From Adiantum capillus-veneris (Eukaryota; Streptophyta; Polypodiopsida; Polypodiales; Pteridaceae): 64,000 bases of DNA. The stretch covers positions 106,113,912 through 106,177,911 of the forward strand of contig CM043963.1 in the NCBI GenBank assembly GCA_014529385.2, read 5' to 3'. Below the pieces are notes generated by a model. The model searched no databases. It worked only from the letters and a program-made list of their open reading frames with translations, and was not told the origin of the DNA. Shown piece by piece: positions 47,369-59,357 of the stretch. How positions within the stretch are numbered: the stretch's first letter is position 1; each line of letters starts with the position of its first letter. Both the position numbers and the translations under genes were made by a program.

Positions 47369-48857
47369 TATGGATGGCTACTCTGAGACGTCCTTGATAG
47401 ATGAGCCAGTGGATACAAAAGTATTTCAGATAACAACTAAAGAAACAAATGATCCAGAGTTGTATGATGTATATCAGTTTCTTTCTAAGGGAGGATTCCC
47501 AAACAACTGGACTCAGAATCAGAAGAAGGCTCTAATTATTAAGAGTCTGAAGTTCACCATCATTGGCGGATCACTTTACAGACTAGGAGTAGATGGGGTT
47601 CTTTGAAGATGTGTGCCTATGGAAGGGAGAATGCAAGTTATTTCAGAGGCACATGATGGGGATTCTAGAGGACATTTCTCCACTGATATCACTTACAAGA
47701 AGATTTTGCAGGCTGGATTGTGGTGGCAAACTTTAATATCTAATGTCAAAAGCTTTTGTAAAACATGTGATATATGCCAGAGGATGGGTAGACCCACATC
47801 AGTAGATATGACTCCTCTAACTCCAGTCCAGCCAGTGGGAGTGTTTATGAAATGGGGTCTGGATTTCATGGGCCCATTCAAGAAAATTACTCCAAGGAAG
47901 ATTAGGTTTATATTGATGGCCACTTGTTATGTCACCAAATGGGTGGAAGCTAAGGCTCTTCTCAACAACACCACGAAGTCCATTGTTGTATTCTTAATTG
48001 AAAATATTATATGCCATTATGGATGTCCTGTGGATATTGTGTCTGATCAAGGAACACACTTTATAAATGATACTTTGGACATTCTAATGGAAATGCTCTC
48101 AGTAAAGCATCAAAAATCAACACCATATTATCCCATTTGCAATGGGCACGTAGAGAGCAGCAACAAAATTGTTAAGACAATTCTCACTAAGATTGTGCAG
48201 AAGGAGCCACACCAATGGGATCTGAAGCTCCAAACTGCTCTCTGGGCATATAGGACAGCCTATAGGGTCACCACTGGACTAACACCATTCAGAATGGTGT
48301 ATGGCATTGAAGCTGTCGTGCCTATGGAATTTGTAATTCACAGTCTCGGAGTGGCAGTAGAATATGGATTGAATTTTAACCACAATCTTAAATAGAGATT
48401 GGAGGATTTAACACAGTTGGATGAGTTAAGATAGAAGGCTATGTTAGAACAAGAAATTGTTCAGCAAAGAAGGAAACATTGGCATGATAGACGTATCAAA
48501 GTTAGGGAGTTTCAGAAAGGAGATTTGGTTATGCTCTATCAATCTAAACTAGGTCCTAAGAAACCAAACTTAAAGATAGCTTGGGTTGGTCCATATGAAG
48601 TTGACTGGGTGTTTTTCAATGGCACAGTAAGGCTGAAAGATTTATCTGGGTTACTGCTGCCAGGTGTGTATAATGGGGCCAAAATCAAGCTATATTATTC
48701 AGATGACAAAGAAACTTCCAAGAATAATGATACGGGTATTCTGGGAATTGAAGACCAGGAAAATTCAAAATCAGCTATTTTAAGACTTTTTCATGTACAA
48801 CCAGTACCAGAGCCAGTCAAAGGGTCAAAAAAGTCTCAGCACGACAAAACCATGTAA
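47369..48857 (+). pseudogene. Integrase of plus-strand gypsy element
   Basis: The zinc-binding HHCC region is visible (EAHDGDSRGHFSTDI, then CKTCDICQRMG). The catalytic core has the D-D-E residues: GLDFMGPF, IVSDQGTHFIND and CNGHVESSNK. A C-terminal GPY module follows (KIAWVGPYEVDWV, VRLKDLSG). No chromodomain is present after it, so the element belongs to the non-chromovirus side of plant gypsy elements. Stops: a TGA between GVDGVL and RCVPMEG, and TAGs near 48394 and 48433. The frame ends at 48857. Confidence 0.92.
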
Positions 48858-49050
48858 GTCGCAGAATCAGTTTTTATGGGAAAAAGGACCATTTGGATTG
48901 TCTGTGATAATCATTTCAAGGAACATAGAGAGTATTAGCCAATGCATGTATGCCACGTTATTAGAGTGCACAAAACTCTAGGAACGGTAAGTAGTGGAGC
49001 TTTTATGGTGCAAACACGTATAACAGTAAGGTGAGTAGGCATTTTTTCTC
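48858..49050. other. Junction between the two gypsy elements
   Basis: Short sequence with a purine-rich GGGAAAAAGGACC at about 48878 that could be the polypurine tract of the plus-strand element. No 3' LTR matching the 42.4-42.96 kb region is seen, so that element's right end is missing or replaced. Confidence 0.35.
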
Positions 49051-50036
49051 ATAAGTCTCCTGCATGACGTCTACCTGTTGTTACACATTTGCCATCGCCA
49101 AGCTCCGAAGCCTCTTTGTGGGATGCATGTCTAACCTCACCATCCTATCTTATTGCAGTATTAGCGAGAACCACGATTAATTTGTCAAACCATGGGACGA
49201 AGCTGACTCAACTAGTTCATAGAGGCTACAAGAGGTTGTCAATCTCTTGGAAAACAACTAACAAATCGCATCTAACTCAAGCTACACTCAAGTGACTGAA
49301 ATCACCAAAAGCCAATCGCTCATCGGCAAGCAGATCACATCCGTTACAGCATCAAAATGACATCCAAACGTAACGAAACTTCTAAGGACAAGTTTATAAG
49401 ACCTAAGCACACATGCCTATGGCCTCAAACCCCACTTTAGGTCAAGTTCCAAAATCTTCATTATTAACAGCAGTGGATTTTTGACCTAGTCATTTTCGAC
49501 CCAAAATGCATCTAAATGCTTAGCAATGATGCCCGATACCCCGCCTATGCTTAGTTTTCGATTTAAAAGTGTAAATTCCTAATTATGATGAAATAAGGCC
49601 GCAGGTCGACGACGCCAAAATCTAGGAAATACTGTGAATGGCTTACGTCAATGCGTAGAGCTCTTACCTGCGGTTGCAATGCAACAAACGCATTCGCAAT
49701 GTGACAATTGGGAGGGAGTAGCAAGCGCGAGAAGGAGAGAAGTGAGCGTCGTTAGCTCACGCTGTGTATTTCTTATCCAAAAACTTATAAAAAACTTACG
49801 AAAGTTGGCTTTTATACCTTAGCCAAGGTTTTTGGGTGGTCAAAAGTAATAATCTGGAGTTCTACCCAAGTTGGGAATTGATTGGTCGATACAATCTGGA
49901 AACTTGTAGCCCCAGCTCATTAATTACAAAGTTTACCAAGAAAATAGGAGTTACAATATTCTCGATTTATCAAAATAATAATTGTTTTACAAGGAAAACT
50001 CCAAAAAATGGTGTCCCCGTTAGCTTGCTGCTAACA
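49051..50036 (-). repeat. Putative 3' LTR of giant gypsy element B (left border uncertain)
   Basis: On the minus strand a polypurine tract is followed by TGTTAGCAGCAAGCTAACGG, whose start forms a small inverted repeat. About 1 kb of non-coding sequence follows before the remains of the plus-strand gypsy element. The outer border and the matching 5' LTR (beyond the right edge of the window) could not be seen, so length is a guess. Confidence 0.5.
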
Positions 50037-50056
50037 TTCCCCCCTCCTCGCCTGTG
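50037..50056 (-). promoter_or_regulatory. Polypurine tract, element B
   Basis: Minus-strand CACAGGCGAGGAGGGGGGAA directly precedes TGTTAGC. Its position just after the last ORF and before a TG is the classic plus-strand primer site of an LTR retroelement. Confidence 0.65.
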
Positions 50057-50074
50057 TCGTCCCTTGACACAGCT

Positions 50075-53000
50075 TTATGGGCTGAAGTAATCTTCGGGTT
50101 GACAGCGGGCGAGGCGGTCTTTTAGTGCTTCCAGTGCCTTTTGGTATCTGATTTTGCGTTCTTTTTCTGGCACTTGTAAAAATTGCATGGTGACTCTGTT
50201 TTTAAGTTCCACCGCCGAGTATCCTACAAATCTTGATGTGAGGTTGCCTATCACCGGTGCAAATATCTTCGTTCGCCAGGTGAAGAAGCCAGTGTAGAAT
50301 GCCTCTTCAAAAGCTAGCATATTATGCAAGGGCAAGAACATGCAGCGGGCATAAAATCCATAAAGAATTTCTTCTGAGGGTTGCCCACTTAGATCATAGC
50401 AAAGGCCTTTGTTCCCTTCCAAGAATGAGAGCCAAGGGGCTCCTGTCTGCTCAGGATCATTGAAAACCTGTATGCAAGTGAGTAGCATCCTACATATCTT
50501 ATATAGCATTGCACAGGAGAGATCTGGCAGACTCTTGAAGAATGTCATGGCGCCCGTTAGGGTTTTCACCATCTATTCTTCTGTCACTTGGCCTCTCTCT
50601 GGAGCTGGCAGCCTGGGAAAATTGGGGCATGTTGGCCTTTTCTTCTGTAGTGGTTCATGTGCTTGCCATGTCCTTACTCGAGGTACAGGACAGAATGTCG
50701 GATCTTTCTGTAAGGCCGTAGGTGCTCTTGTGAACAGAATCAGGTATCTTGGATTCTTGTTCAACCAGCTTAGCCTCCACTTCGGGTGGTCTTTATCTGT
50801 GCCATCTTCTTGCATATCCTTGTATAATCTTTCCTTTACCTATAAGAGTTCTACCTTGATGAGAGGGCATGGCAGGGATTGTTGGTGCCATTGAGCATTG
50901 ATTTGATTGGGAGTGAGTTGAGTGACGTTGACAGAGTGTAAAACTCTCAACTCCCAATCCATAGCGGCCTTCCACTGCTCATCTTCCTCTAAGGTGATCT
51001 TCTCTTTTTGTGCATCCTCTTCAGCCTTTGACAGTTGGACCATTGGCATTGTATCTTCGTTTGTAATTTGGACCTGAAAGTCTTCGTCACCACTCGATTC
51101 TGCTATAGACTGTGTCTCAAAGTCATCAAATGAGACCGAGGGGATGTCCATTTGGGACGGCTCTGAAGTGTCTGCCTCTTCCTGTGTATTGGGCTTTCCA
51201 TCTCTGAGGAGTTGATTCACTCTTTTCAGTTCTGCAATTTCCTTAAGGAGTTCCTCTCCTCTTTGGACCCGCATCAGTGCCAGGTCTTTGCGTTGTGAAT
51301 GTTCAAGCTTCAACTCCAGTTCTAAATCTCTGTTTTTCTTTTCAAGTGCCTTGTACACTTCATCTATTCCCTTGATCGTGGCCACGGCTGGATTTTCTCT
51401 TATTTGTTGCAAGAAAGTGAACTGATCATTGATTATTTGTTCGAAATATTTGAGAGAAGCGTTAGCGACATCTAACTGTACTTGAATTTTCTGAGCTGGT
51501 AGAGAGGTGGTAAGAAGTTCGTTTGTCACTTCTGTCAGCTGCTCATCTTTCACTTTTCATGCATCAGCTAATTTAGTAAGGAGGTCACCCAACTCCTCCA
51601 TTTCCTTCTAATGTTTGTCCTTGGCTATCTGATGTTGTTCTGCTTCAGTCTTTAGCTCTTGTACTTGCCTTTGGAGATCAGTGATAGTAGCCATCCTGTC
51701 ATCAAGCTCTCCTTGAAGAGCATCAATGACCATTTCTAGTTCTTTGGCTTTTGTACTGCGGTCGAAGGCTGCTGAGCGGAGTTTCTCCGTCATGACTTGC
51801 ATCTGCCTTGCATACTCGTTTACTTGTAAAATCACTTCGTCACTGGACTTCCACTCCTCCTATCTTGCGAATTGTTATGTGCCGACAGCCTCCTGTGTTG
51901 CTTCTTTCTGTGATGTAGGTGCTGGTGGTTTTGTAGAGGTGGATGGTTGTTCTTCTCCTTGCCCATCCTGAGGCTTTGATACCTCGGCAGTTTCTGGTTG
52001 AGTGGAAATAACCTATGTGGTCTCAACCCTTACCATTTCTTTGGTTTTGCAGACCTTTCTGCCTTCTCAGTCTCGGTTTCTTTCTCATGTGTAGTGGTTT
52101 TCTCTTTTTTTGTATCTTCCTCTTTTTCAGTTTCATCCGCCGGCTCGTGAGTTTCCTCGGCTGTCTGCTTTGGTTTTGGTTCAGCTTCCTTTTCCTCATG
52201 TTGTTTGGCGTGGTCAGCTTGTTGTGTAGCTTCCATTTGGTGGGTGAATTCAGAATCTTTTTCCTTGTCAGTCTCGGCTTCTTCATTGGTCTCTTGGCCT
52301 GGTGGTGATGATGGTGGAGTAGGCATGGGCTGGTCCTGTTGTTCCGGCGGTGGTGAGGTGGGTCGAGGAGATGCCTGGCTTTGCTCTTGAGTAGCCGCTT
52401 CCTCAGCTTTCTTTTCCACTTCTTCTGCCTCTTTCAGCTTTAAGGCTTCGGCCTCTTGTTTCTAAATAATCTTTGGGATCCTCAGCCTCTTTTCTTGAAT
52501 GGTGCTTCATTCGAAGTTCTTTCAAGCCGGTGGGTACCCACTTTTCTAGGTCTTTTCCCTATGCTTGCCTAGTTCACTGATACGCCTGTTTTTCTCTTTC
52601 AAAATATTTCTTGTTTCTGAGTTGGCTCCTCTTGGTGGGCAGCCACATCTTTTCACTTCATCTCTTCCCTCCTAGCTCTTTTTTCTTCGTTGTCAGAGCT
52701 TTCATTGTTGTGCCGCTCTGATGAGCTGTCATTTGATTCATCACCTGATTTAAATGATCTTCTACCTGATCTTGTAGCTCTTGGAGAGGGTTGAGCTTCC
52801 AAGATCCATGTATTCTGATCCGGGGCAGGCGGTAGGTTGTCAGCCATGCCGATGGCATGATAGGCTATTCTTGTTAATACTTTTGGCGTGCCCAAGTATG
52901 TTATTTTTCCCTCCTTTTTGGTGGCCTTCAATGTTGTCAAAACATAATGCGCGTGGTCCATAGGCTGCCTTGTTGTTGACTTCAGAACTTGTGTAAAACT

Positions 53001-53768
53001 GGTGGCCACGGCGTGATTGGGTGTTGTGTACCTTGGTGGCCTTTTTGCCAGGAAATGGAAGTGTTGATGGTACAGACGAGCTGGCTCTTCCACCTGTTTG
53101 TGGATGAGATCGGCGAATGTAGCCACAGCTGTTTCCTTGGTAAATGTGCCCGATGTCTTCCTGTCTCTTGCCCACATGGTCATCCCTTCAGTGGGCACTC
53201 TAAGTGCCTCTACTACAATATCCTTTGTAATTACAACCTCGACCTTGTTTCCTTGGTTGTCTGATATCTGGGCGGTTCCGTCTTCTTTGATTGTGGACAA
53301 AATCTCGTAAGCTTTCTGAAAGTCCACTCCACAAGGCTCTTGTTCGTAAAAATGTCGGAGCCCCAATCTGCGGTTAACCTCTTTGGTTTCTAGCTTTGCA
53401 GCTACATCATAAACCTCTTTAGGGAAGAGCTGCAACTCCACCTAATGCCCTTCTTCACTCTTAAACCTGCTAGTGAAAACCGTGGTGTGGTGTTCTTCCA
53501 ACTGTTTTTTAGAAAGGTAGGATGCTTTTGCCGCCTTTACTGACTCGGGTCCAGTTGATACAGGGGCAGTTCTTACAGTTTCTCCTTTTGGTTTAACTTC
53601 TTCTTGGCCTTCTCTACGGCTTGCATTGCTCTTGTTCAGTGAATAGAGTGCAAAGTTAGCAGATTTGTCGGATTTTTCTCTGGAATGTCCTTTTAGACTG
53701 AAATGCTGATAATCTGGTCCAAATTGCTTCAAATCAATTTTTGAACAAGCAAAGATGCATAAAATCAT
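50075..53768 (-). pseudogene. Additional ORF (aORF) of giant gypsy element B, coiled-coil protein
   Basis: Minus-strand chain that would encode about 1200 residues, interrupted by a handful of single stops and at least two frameshifts. N-terminal block (52653-53441): MELQLFPKEVYDVAAKLETK, VVITKDIVVEALRVPTEG, HFHFLAKRPPRYTTPNHAVA and TRIAYHAIGMADNLP. A Ser/Asp/Arg-rich hinge follows. Then comes a Glu/Lys/Thr/Pro-rich stretch (52030-52419) and a long coiled coil (50840-51835). The C-terminal block has KDHPKWRLSWLNKNPRYLIL and FEEAFYTGFFTWRTKIF, ending near 50075, 20 bp before the polypurine tract. It occupies the env position of the element, yet no signal peptide or membrane segment is obvious. 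Copy A at 35.9-39.0 kb shares the same order. Function unknown: structural, chromatin-targeting or a captured host gene are possible. Confidence 0.75.
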
Positions 53769-54856
53769 GCAAGGAACAAAACTGTATGGTCAAAACAAAA
53801 ATTTGCAACCAAAGTAAATAATAGCGATTATTTACAGCTGGGAAAACTTTCAACGTTTTTACAAACTTGGCTTTATAGGCTTGAAGTATATGCCAATTAC
53901 ATGCTCTGAGGGAAATATGGGCTCATTTGAATGCACAGGTTGAAAATGATACCAAATTTTGGCTTTACGTCTCTAAAACAGTAGATATAAAGGAAATTTG
54001 AGATTTTGAACTCCAAATTGACTCAAAATTGGCTAGTGGGCTTATCACAACATGTGCTTTGGATGTATGATGGCCAAATATCCAAATTCCCCAATTTTGA
54101 TCAAAAATTAAATAATTGCGATTATTAACTCGTTAGGTTGCCGAATCCTCCTCAGGTAGCCTTGTCGGAACGAAATGAAGAACGAGAGTGAGATGTTGAA
54201 ATTGCCTTCATTTCAAAATGAATTCCTTCTCAGAAAATGATTAATCATGTGGATAAGCTGATACCGACTCGTCAATCTCCTCCATATTCAATCCGCCTCA
54301 TATTATTGACGCAAAGGCGGGAAACTCATTGTATCGGTAAACCCACACATCAATTTGGGATATTTTTCATTTTTCCATCTGCGTCACTTTTTTGCTCTTT
54401 TCTTCCAAAATTGACAATTTTTTGGCATGCATTGGTTCTAGGCATGTTATAGAGCTTGGGTATGAATTATGAGGTGATTTGGATCAAGAAAAGTTGTTCA
54501 TAACACAAATTTTGGCTTACACAGACTTCTTTGCGTTTTTTGGCAATTTTGCAAGTAATGGATGGTCATTTTGGCTTATACTTGATTTTTGGCATGTAAT
54601 AGGTGTGTACACATGATAGGAAAGGTGAATTGACAATTTCCAAGCAAAAATGATGCAAAAGTAAATAATCACGATTATTTATTACAGTGACAAAAACTTT
54701 GCAAATCTCACAAATTTTGACCTAAACATGTTTCATACACCTAATACAAGTCCTAAATTGAATTTGATCAAGTTTGGTCATGCCGGCATCACTTTGTGCT
54801 CTGTCGACTCTGAAATCACCGTTTTTTGTGATTACTCTGTCTGTTGGGTTGGTCGG
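53769..54856. repeat. pol-aORF spacer with ~290 bp repeats and palindromes
   Basis: Non-coding spacer in which a degenerate ~290 bp unit recurs. Its hallmark is the 22 bp palindrome GTAAATAATCGCGATTATTTAC in variants at 53814-53835, 54108-54129 and 54661-54682 (spacing 294 and 553, the latter about two units). Shared flanking phrases such as TGGGCTTATCACAACATG also occur in the leader at 63.7 kb. The spacer therefore carries the same repeat family as the 5' leader. Confidence 0.85.
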
Positions 54857-56309
54857 TCAACTGTGAGGCTTTGGACTTGTCCGTAACATAGTCATGAAGC
54901 TACCTTCGGTTGACAATTTTACTGCTCCACTTGGAGATACATCTTCAATGATAAATGGTCCATTTCCCTTTTTCTTAAACTTGGGAATGTGTTGCTTAAG
55001 GGAATAGACTAGAACTAAGTCCCCTTTCTTGAAAATTTTGGTGATTAAGTGGGAATCAAAAAACTGTTTTTGTTTTTGCTTTTGTGTATAGATATGAGCT
55101 ACAGCAGTTAGCCTTTGCTCATCTAGCTTTTCCAAATCTTCAAGTCTTTTTGAAAATTCATGTCCAGTCCACTCAAGAGTCTGTGCTACCCTTAATGTCG
55201 ACAATAGAAAATCTATTCGCAGTATGGCATCAAGACCATAAACAAGGTTAAAGGGTGTAGCATTTAAATCTGTTTTGAATGAAACTCGATAAGCCCATAG
55301 AGCGGCATGGAGATTCATTTCCCAGTCTGTCCTTCCTGAACTAACCACTTTGGTTAAGAATTGTATTCGTATGCGCAGCTTGTCTGTTTGCTTGTGGGTG
55401 ATAGGGAGCTGATTTGTTATGGATAACCATAAACTCATTAAGAAAATACTCTATTACCTCGTTGAGAAAATGAGTTCCCCGATCACTAAAAATCTCTATT
55501 GGCAGTCCATACCTTGTGAATACATACTCATATAAGAATGCAACTGTGGTTATGGCATCATTCTTTTGAGTCGCTTTAGCTTCGGCCCATTTGGTCAAAT
55601 AGTCTGTATCTAGAAAGATATATTGAGCTTGGGTTCTATAAGCAGGTGGTTGTATCGGTCCAACAAAATCTATACCCCATTTTGCGAAGGCTCTAGCCCC
55701 CATCATTGGTCTTAAGGGCATGATGTCTGCTCGTGTTGGCATTTTTTCTCTTTGACAAGAATCACACCTTCGAACATATTCTTTGGCATCTGCAAAAAGT
55801 GTTGGCCACCATATGCCTGCCATCAAGATTGCTCTTGTGGTGGTCTCGCTAGAAAAGTGACCTCCAGCTAGTCCAGCATGTGCTTGTTCTATAATCGGAA
55901 TATACTCATTTTCATTTGCACAAAGACGCAAATGTTGATCTTTCCCTCTCCGATACAATTGGTTCCCAATAAGAGCATAGTCTCTTGCTTCAGTTTCAAT
56001 TGCTCTTTGACGGTGTTTACTCATATCCTCAGGAAACGTTCTGCTCAATAAGTAAGTAACGAGATAGTTACTCCATCTAGGGACAGGTGACATTTGAAAT
56101 AATGTTACATGAGGAATGGGTGGTTGTTCTTGACACTGAGGGCAATTTTTTACAAAATATCTAACATCTTTTCTCATAGTTGGCCAAAATACTCCAAGTC
56201 TTAAGATTCGTTGCATAGTTTGGTTTTCCTCAAAGTGAAGTCCTACTATGGTAACATGTGCTTGACCTAGGTATTGATCCTTCTCTTCAGGATTAATGCA
56301 TAAAAGCAA
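54857..56309 (-). pseudogene. Integrase of giant gypsy element B
   Basis: Minus strand: two zinc-finger-like segments (CPQCQEQPP, then GGHFSSETTTRAILMAGIWW with CDSCQREKMP). The core has GIDFVGPIQ (first Asp) and FSDRGTHFLNEVIEY (second Asp). At the third catalytic position the expected Gln-x-Glu reads QANRQAAHTN, so the Glu appears to be Ala, and the frame changes nearby (55341-55438). The C-terminal part has LNATPFNLVYGLDAIL and the GPF module GNGPFIIEDVSPSGAVKL. No chromodomain follows. The two-finger prelude may be a local duplication of the H2C2 region. Inactive in this copy. Confidence 0.9.
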
Positions 56310-56351
56310 TATCTCGTCTTGATTTCTCTTATATAGCCTCCCAGCTAGTAA

Positions 56352-57956
56352 CTAATACATAGCTGATTTCTCGATTAAATCAATTGTGATAGGAAGTGGT
56401 GAATCCACTTGAGCTATTGTCATCAATGACACAATTTTTTCCGACCATCTAGGTATCATTTCCACAGAGAACAAATAGGCATCTGGTAGATCGTCATCTA
56501 CCCCTTTAGGTGATTCCCCTGAAACAACCCTGGACAAATGATCTACTCTTTGGTGTGTAGTGCCTTTTTTTACAACCACAGTGAGATCAAATTCGAGAAG
56601 AATGATGAACCATCTCACTATTCTCCCTGTATTGCATGGTTTGTTGACCAAGTACAACAAGGCTTGGTGGTCCACAAAGAACACAAACTTGTTGGCTAAT
56701 AGGTAATGTCTATACTTTTTAACGGCATAGATCATTCCTAGTCCTTCTCTTTCAATGGTGGTGTAATTATTTTCTGCCATATTCAATTGTTGGCTAGCAT
56801 AAGAAATAGGAAAGTCAATTTTTCCATCTCCTGGTTGAGCTAGTTTACAACCAATAGCAAAGTTTGAAGCATCTACATGTACGTGGAATACCTTATCCCA
56901 ATCGGGTGCTTTCAATATTGGAGCTGAGGTGAGAGCTTTCTTAAGCTTCATGAAGGATTCTTCACATTCCTCAGTTCATTCAAAGTGCATAATCAAGTTA
57001 TACATGGGTTTTGCAATTATAGCATACATGTAGATGAACCATCGGTAATATCCACAATGTCCCATGAGGGCTTGTACCCCTTTGACTGTTGTTCGTCTAG
57101 GCAATTCAGCAATGACATGAATCTTTTCAATCTCGATAGCTATGTCATTTTTAGACACTATATGTCCAAGAATTTTCCCTTGTCTTTCCATGAATGTGCA
57201 CTTTTCAGGGTTTAAGAAAATCCTGTAAAGTCTACATTTCTCGAATACCTTTTTGAGGTGTTCAAAATGATCAGCTCGGATTGACGAATGTACGCATAAA
57301 TCATCCATGTATACTTCCAAGAATTTCCAAAGATACTCTTTGAAATCATGGCTCATCAATCTTTGGAATGTGGCTGGAGCATTAGTTAATCCAAATGGCA
57401 TAACCCGATAGGCAAATATACCCCATTCTGTTGCAAAAGCAGTTTTATGCTGATCTTTTGGGTCTACCAAAAGTTGATTGTATCCCGAAAAAATATCTAG
57501 GAAGCTGTAAGCTTCTTTTCTTGCCACTCGTTCTAAAACATGCTCAATTATTGAAAGAGAAAAGTTGTCTCTAATGGTAGCTGCATTCACTTTTTTGAGA
57601 TTAACACACACTCATAATTTCCCATTCTTCTTAGGTACTACCACAATTGGAGACACCCAATCTGTGTGTTCAATTTCGTAAATGAATTCAGCTTCCTTCA
57701 ATTTTTCAATTTCTTCTTTGATCTTTCTGGCAAATGTTTTGTTATAAGTGTATGGTCTCTGTCTACTTGGTTTTGCATCATCTCTCATGGGTATAGTATA
57801 TTGACAATTTTTTGGATCGACACCCTTGAGATCCTTGTAAGACCAAGCAAAGATATCCCGATATTCCTTTAACAAGCTCAGCAAAAGCTTTTGTTCTTCT
57901 TCTGTTACGTCATTTGCAATGTAAGCCGGTCTAGGCTCTTCTCTTAGTTCAGCCAA
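56352..57956 (-). pseudogene. Reverse transcriptase and RNase H of giant gypsy element B
   Basis: Minus strand RT blocks: FAWSYKDLKGVDPKNCQYTI; IKEEIEKLKEAEFIYEIEHT; SPIVVVPKKNGKL; FLDIFSGYNQLLVDPKDQHK; MPFGLTNAPATFQRLM; the catalytic VYMDDLCVHS; GHIVSKNDIAIE; GHCGYYRWFIY. RNase H follows (56352-56951) with its acidic residues: FHVHVDASNFAIG, TIEREGLGMIYAV, FFVDHQALLYL, RVDHLSR. A TGA interrupts just after KKNGKL (57612) and another stop precedes the RNase H frame. Both active sites are otherwise complete, so decay is mild. Confidence 0.94.
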
Positions 57957-59037
57957 GTCTACCCTTTTAGCGTTTTCAGGTCCTTCGTAAGACTCGCCTT
58001 GTTTTCGTAGTTCCCTAACAGGTTGTTGATTATGATTTTTTGATCTTAGAGAGTATACTTTTTGTAATGGGATGGAACATGCATTACATCCTTACCATCC
58101 TCTTCCGTGGTTTCCATTTCGGTGGTGCATATCTCCTTTAGAGCTTTTTTCAACTCTTGATATTTCTTTTTCCGCTCGACTCTATTCATGAGTGGTTTTT
58201 TATCCTGATGTTCTTCGTGAGTACCCTTCCTTGTTTTTCTTAATGTCTGAGATATTTTTGAGTTTCCATTTGAAGGATATCTGCTAGTTATTTTGTCCTT
58301 GACACAATCACTATCATCTATCTACATCAGGAATTGTGTTTTACTGGAGACTAATGGAATAGGTCGTGCTTTCACAATTTTAGTGTCTCTCTTTCTTCTA
58401 TACCATTTTTGTCTTCTTGATTTCTGGTTTGGAAAGTCAAAAAACTTTTCCTCCCCTCTCTTTAAGAGTAGCCGAGCTCTCGTATGTTCTTTTTTTGATC
58501 CCGAATCTTTTGAGGTAGTTGAGTATTCATCTAACTCATCAGTTGCATCGTAATAGAGGTCAGAAAAGACTTGTTGAGCTTTCAGCAAGTCCTTTGTTTC
58601 CTCATCATTGTTTTCAATGTTAAGGACTGACATCATTTGGATGGGAATTATGTCGTAGCCATCCTCATTGCAAAATTGAGTAGGCATAGACGTATTCACA
58701 CATACATCCATTGTTGCTAAGATTTGAGTCCACTCGACTGGTTTGAATAAATGTTCTTGAAAGGGTTCAGGTATGTAGGTTTTGTCTCTACAGTCCCTTT
58801 CTAAGATACATTCCTCTCATCTCAAGCTTCTATTTTCTGAAGCTCTGCACATCCAAATAGGAGTGTCTTTGTTTAACCAAGATGGGAGTTTAGTTTCAGC
58901 CGAAGAGACTGAATCAAACTCTTGGATGGGTGTTTTCGAGACATCTCTATAGGTGTGATCTTTTAGATCGACTCTTGTTATAGATCCCACTTGCTTCAAG
59001 TACAGATAGTCGTTTCCCCTATCTTGAATAAGTTGTA
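57957..59037 (-). pseudogene. Protease-RT linker of giant gypsy element B
   Basis: Minus-strand coding remnant with charged, poorly conserved sequence (for example SDLYYDATDELDEYSTTSKD at 58322-58711 and MKQVGSITRVDLKDHTYRDV at 58817-58999). Stops separate the pieces. No domain was recognised. Confidence 0.5.
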
Positions 59038-59330
59038 CCTATCACATGAAAGGTCTTCCCAATATGATTTCATAGTTGAGTTTTTTCCCAAAGTCTACTA
59101 TAGCAAAAGTGTGTTGATATTCAATTCCACAGGAGTTGACTATCACTTTTTCTAGTAGCCCTAGTGGTCTTTCAATGTGTCCATCAGCCAACTACAATTT
59201 CATTCACGTTTGTCTAATGGGGCTGGCTGTCCCCAGGATTCCCATACTGCTTTAGTGGCTATGGCTATGCCAGCTCCACTATCCAGTATTGCCATGGTTT
59301 CAATGTCATTATATTTCACCAGGAGGGTAG
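59038..59330 (-). pseudogene. Aspartic protease of giant gypsy element B
   Basis: Minus strand reads ETMAILDSGAGIAIATKAVW near 59290-59235, with the catalytic Asp-Ser-Gly, and LNYEIILGRPFM near 59080-59041, the conserved ILGRPF block, followed by a TGA. It would cleave Gag-Pol. Stops in this copy block it. Confidence 0.8.
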
Positions 59331-59357
59331 TGTTTCCTTCTTCCCCTTCATAATATT

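Noticed and set aside
52015-52308. Plus-strand frame resembling a multi-span membrane protein
   Set aside because: Antisense shadow of the Glu/Lys/Thr-rich stretch of aORF copy B.
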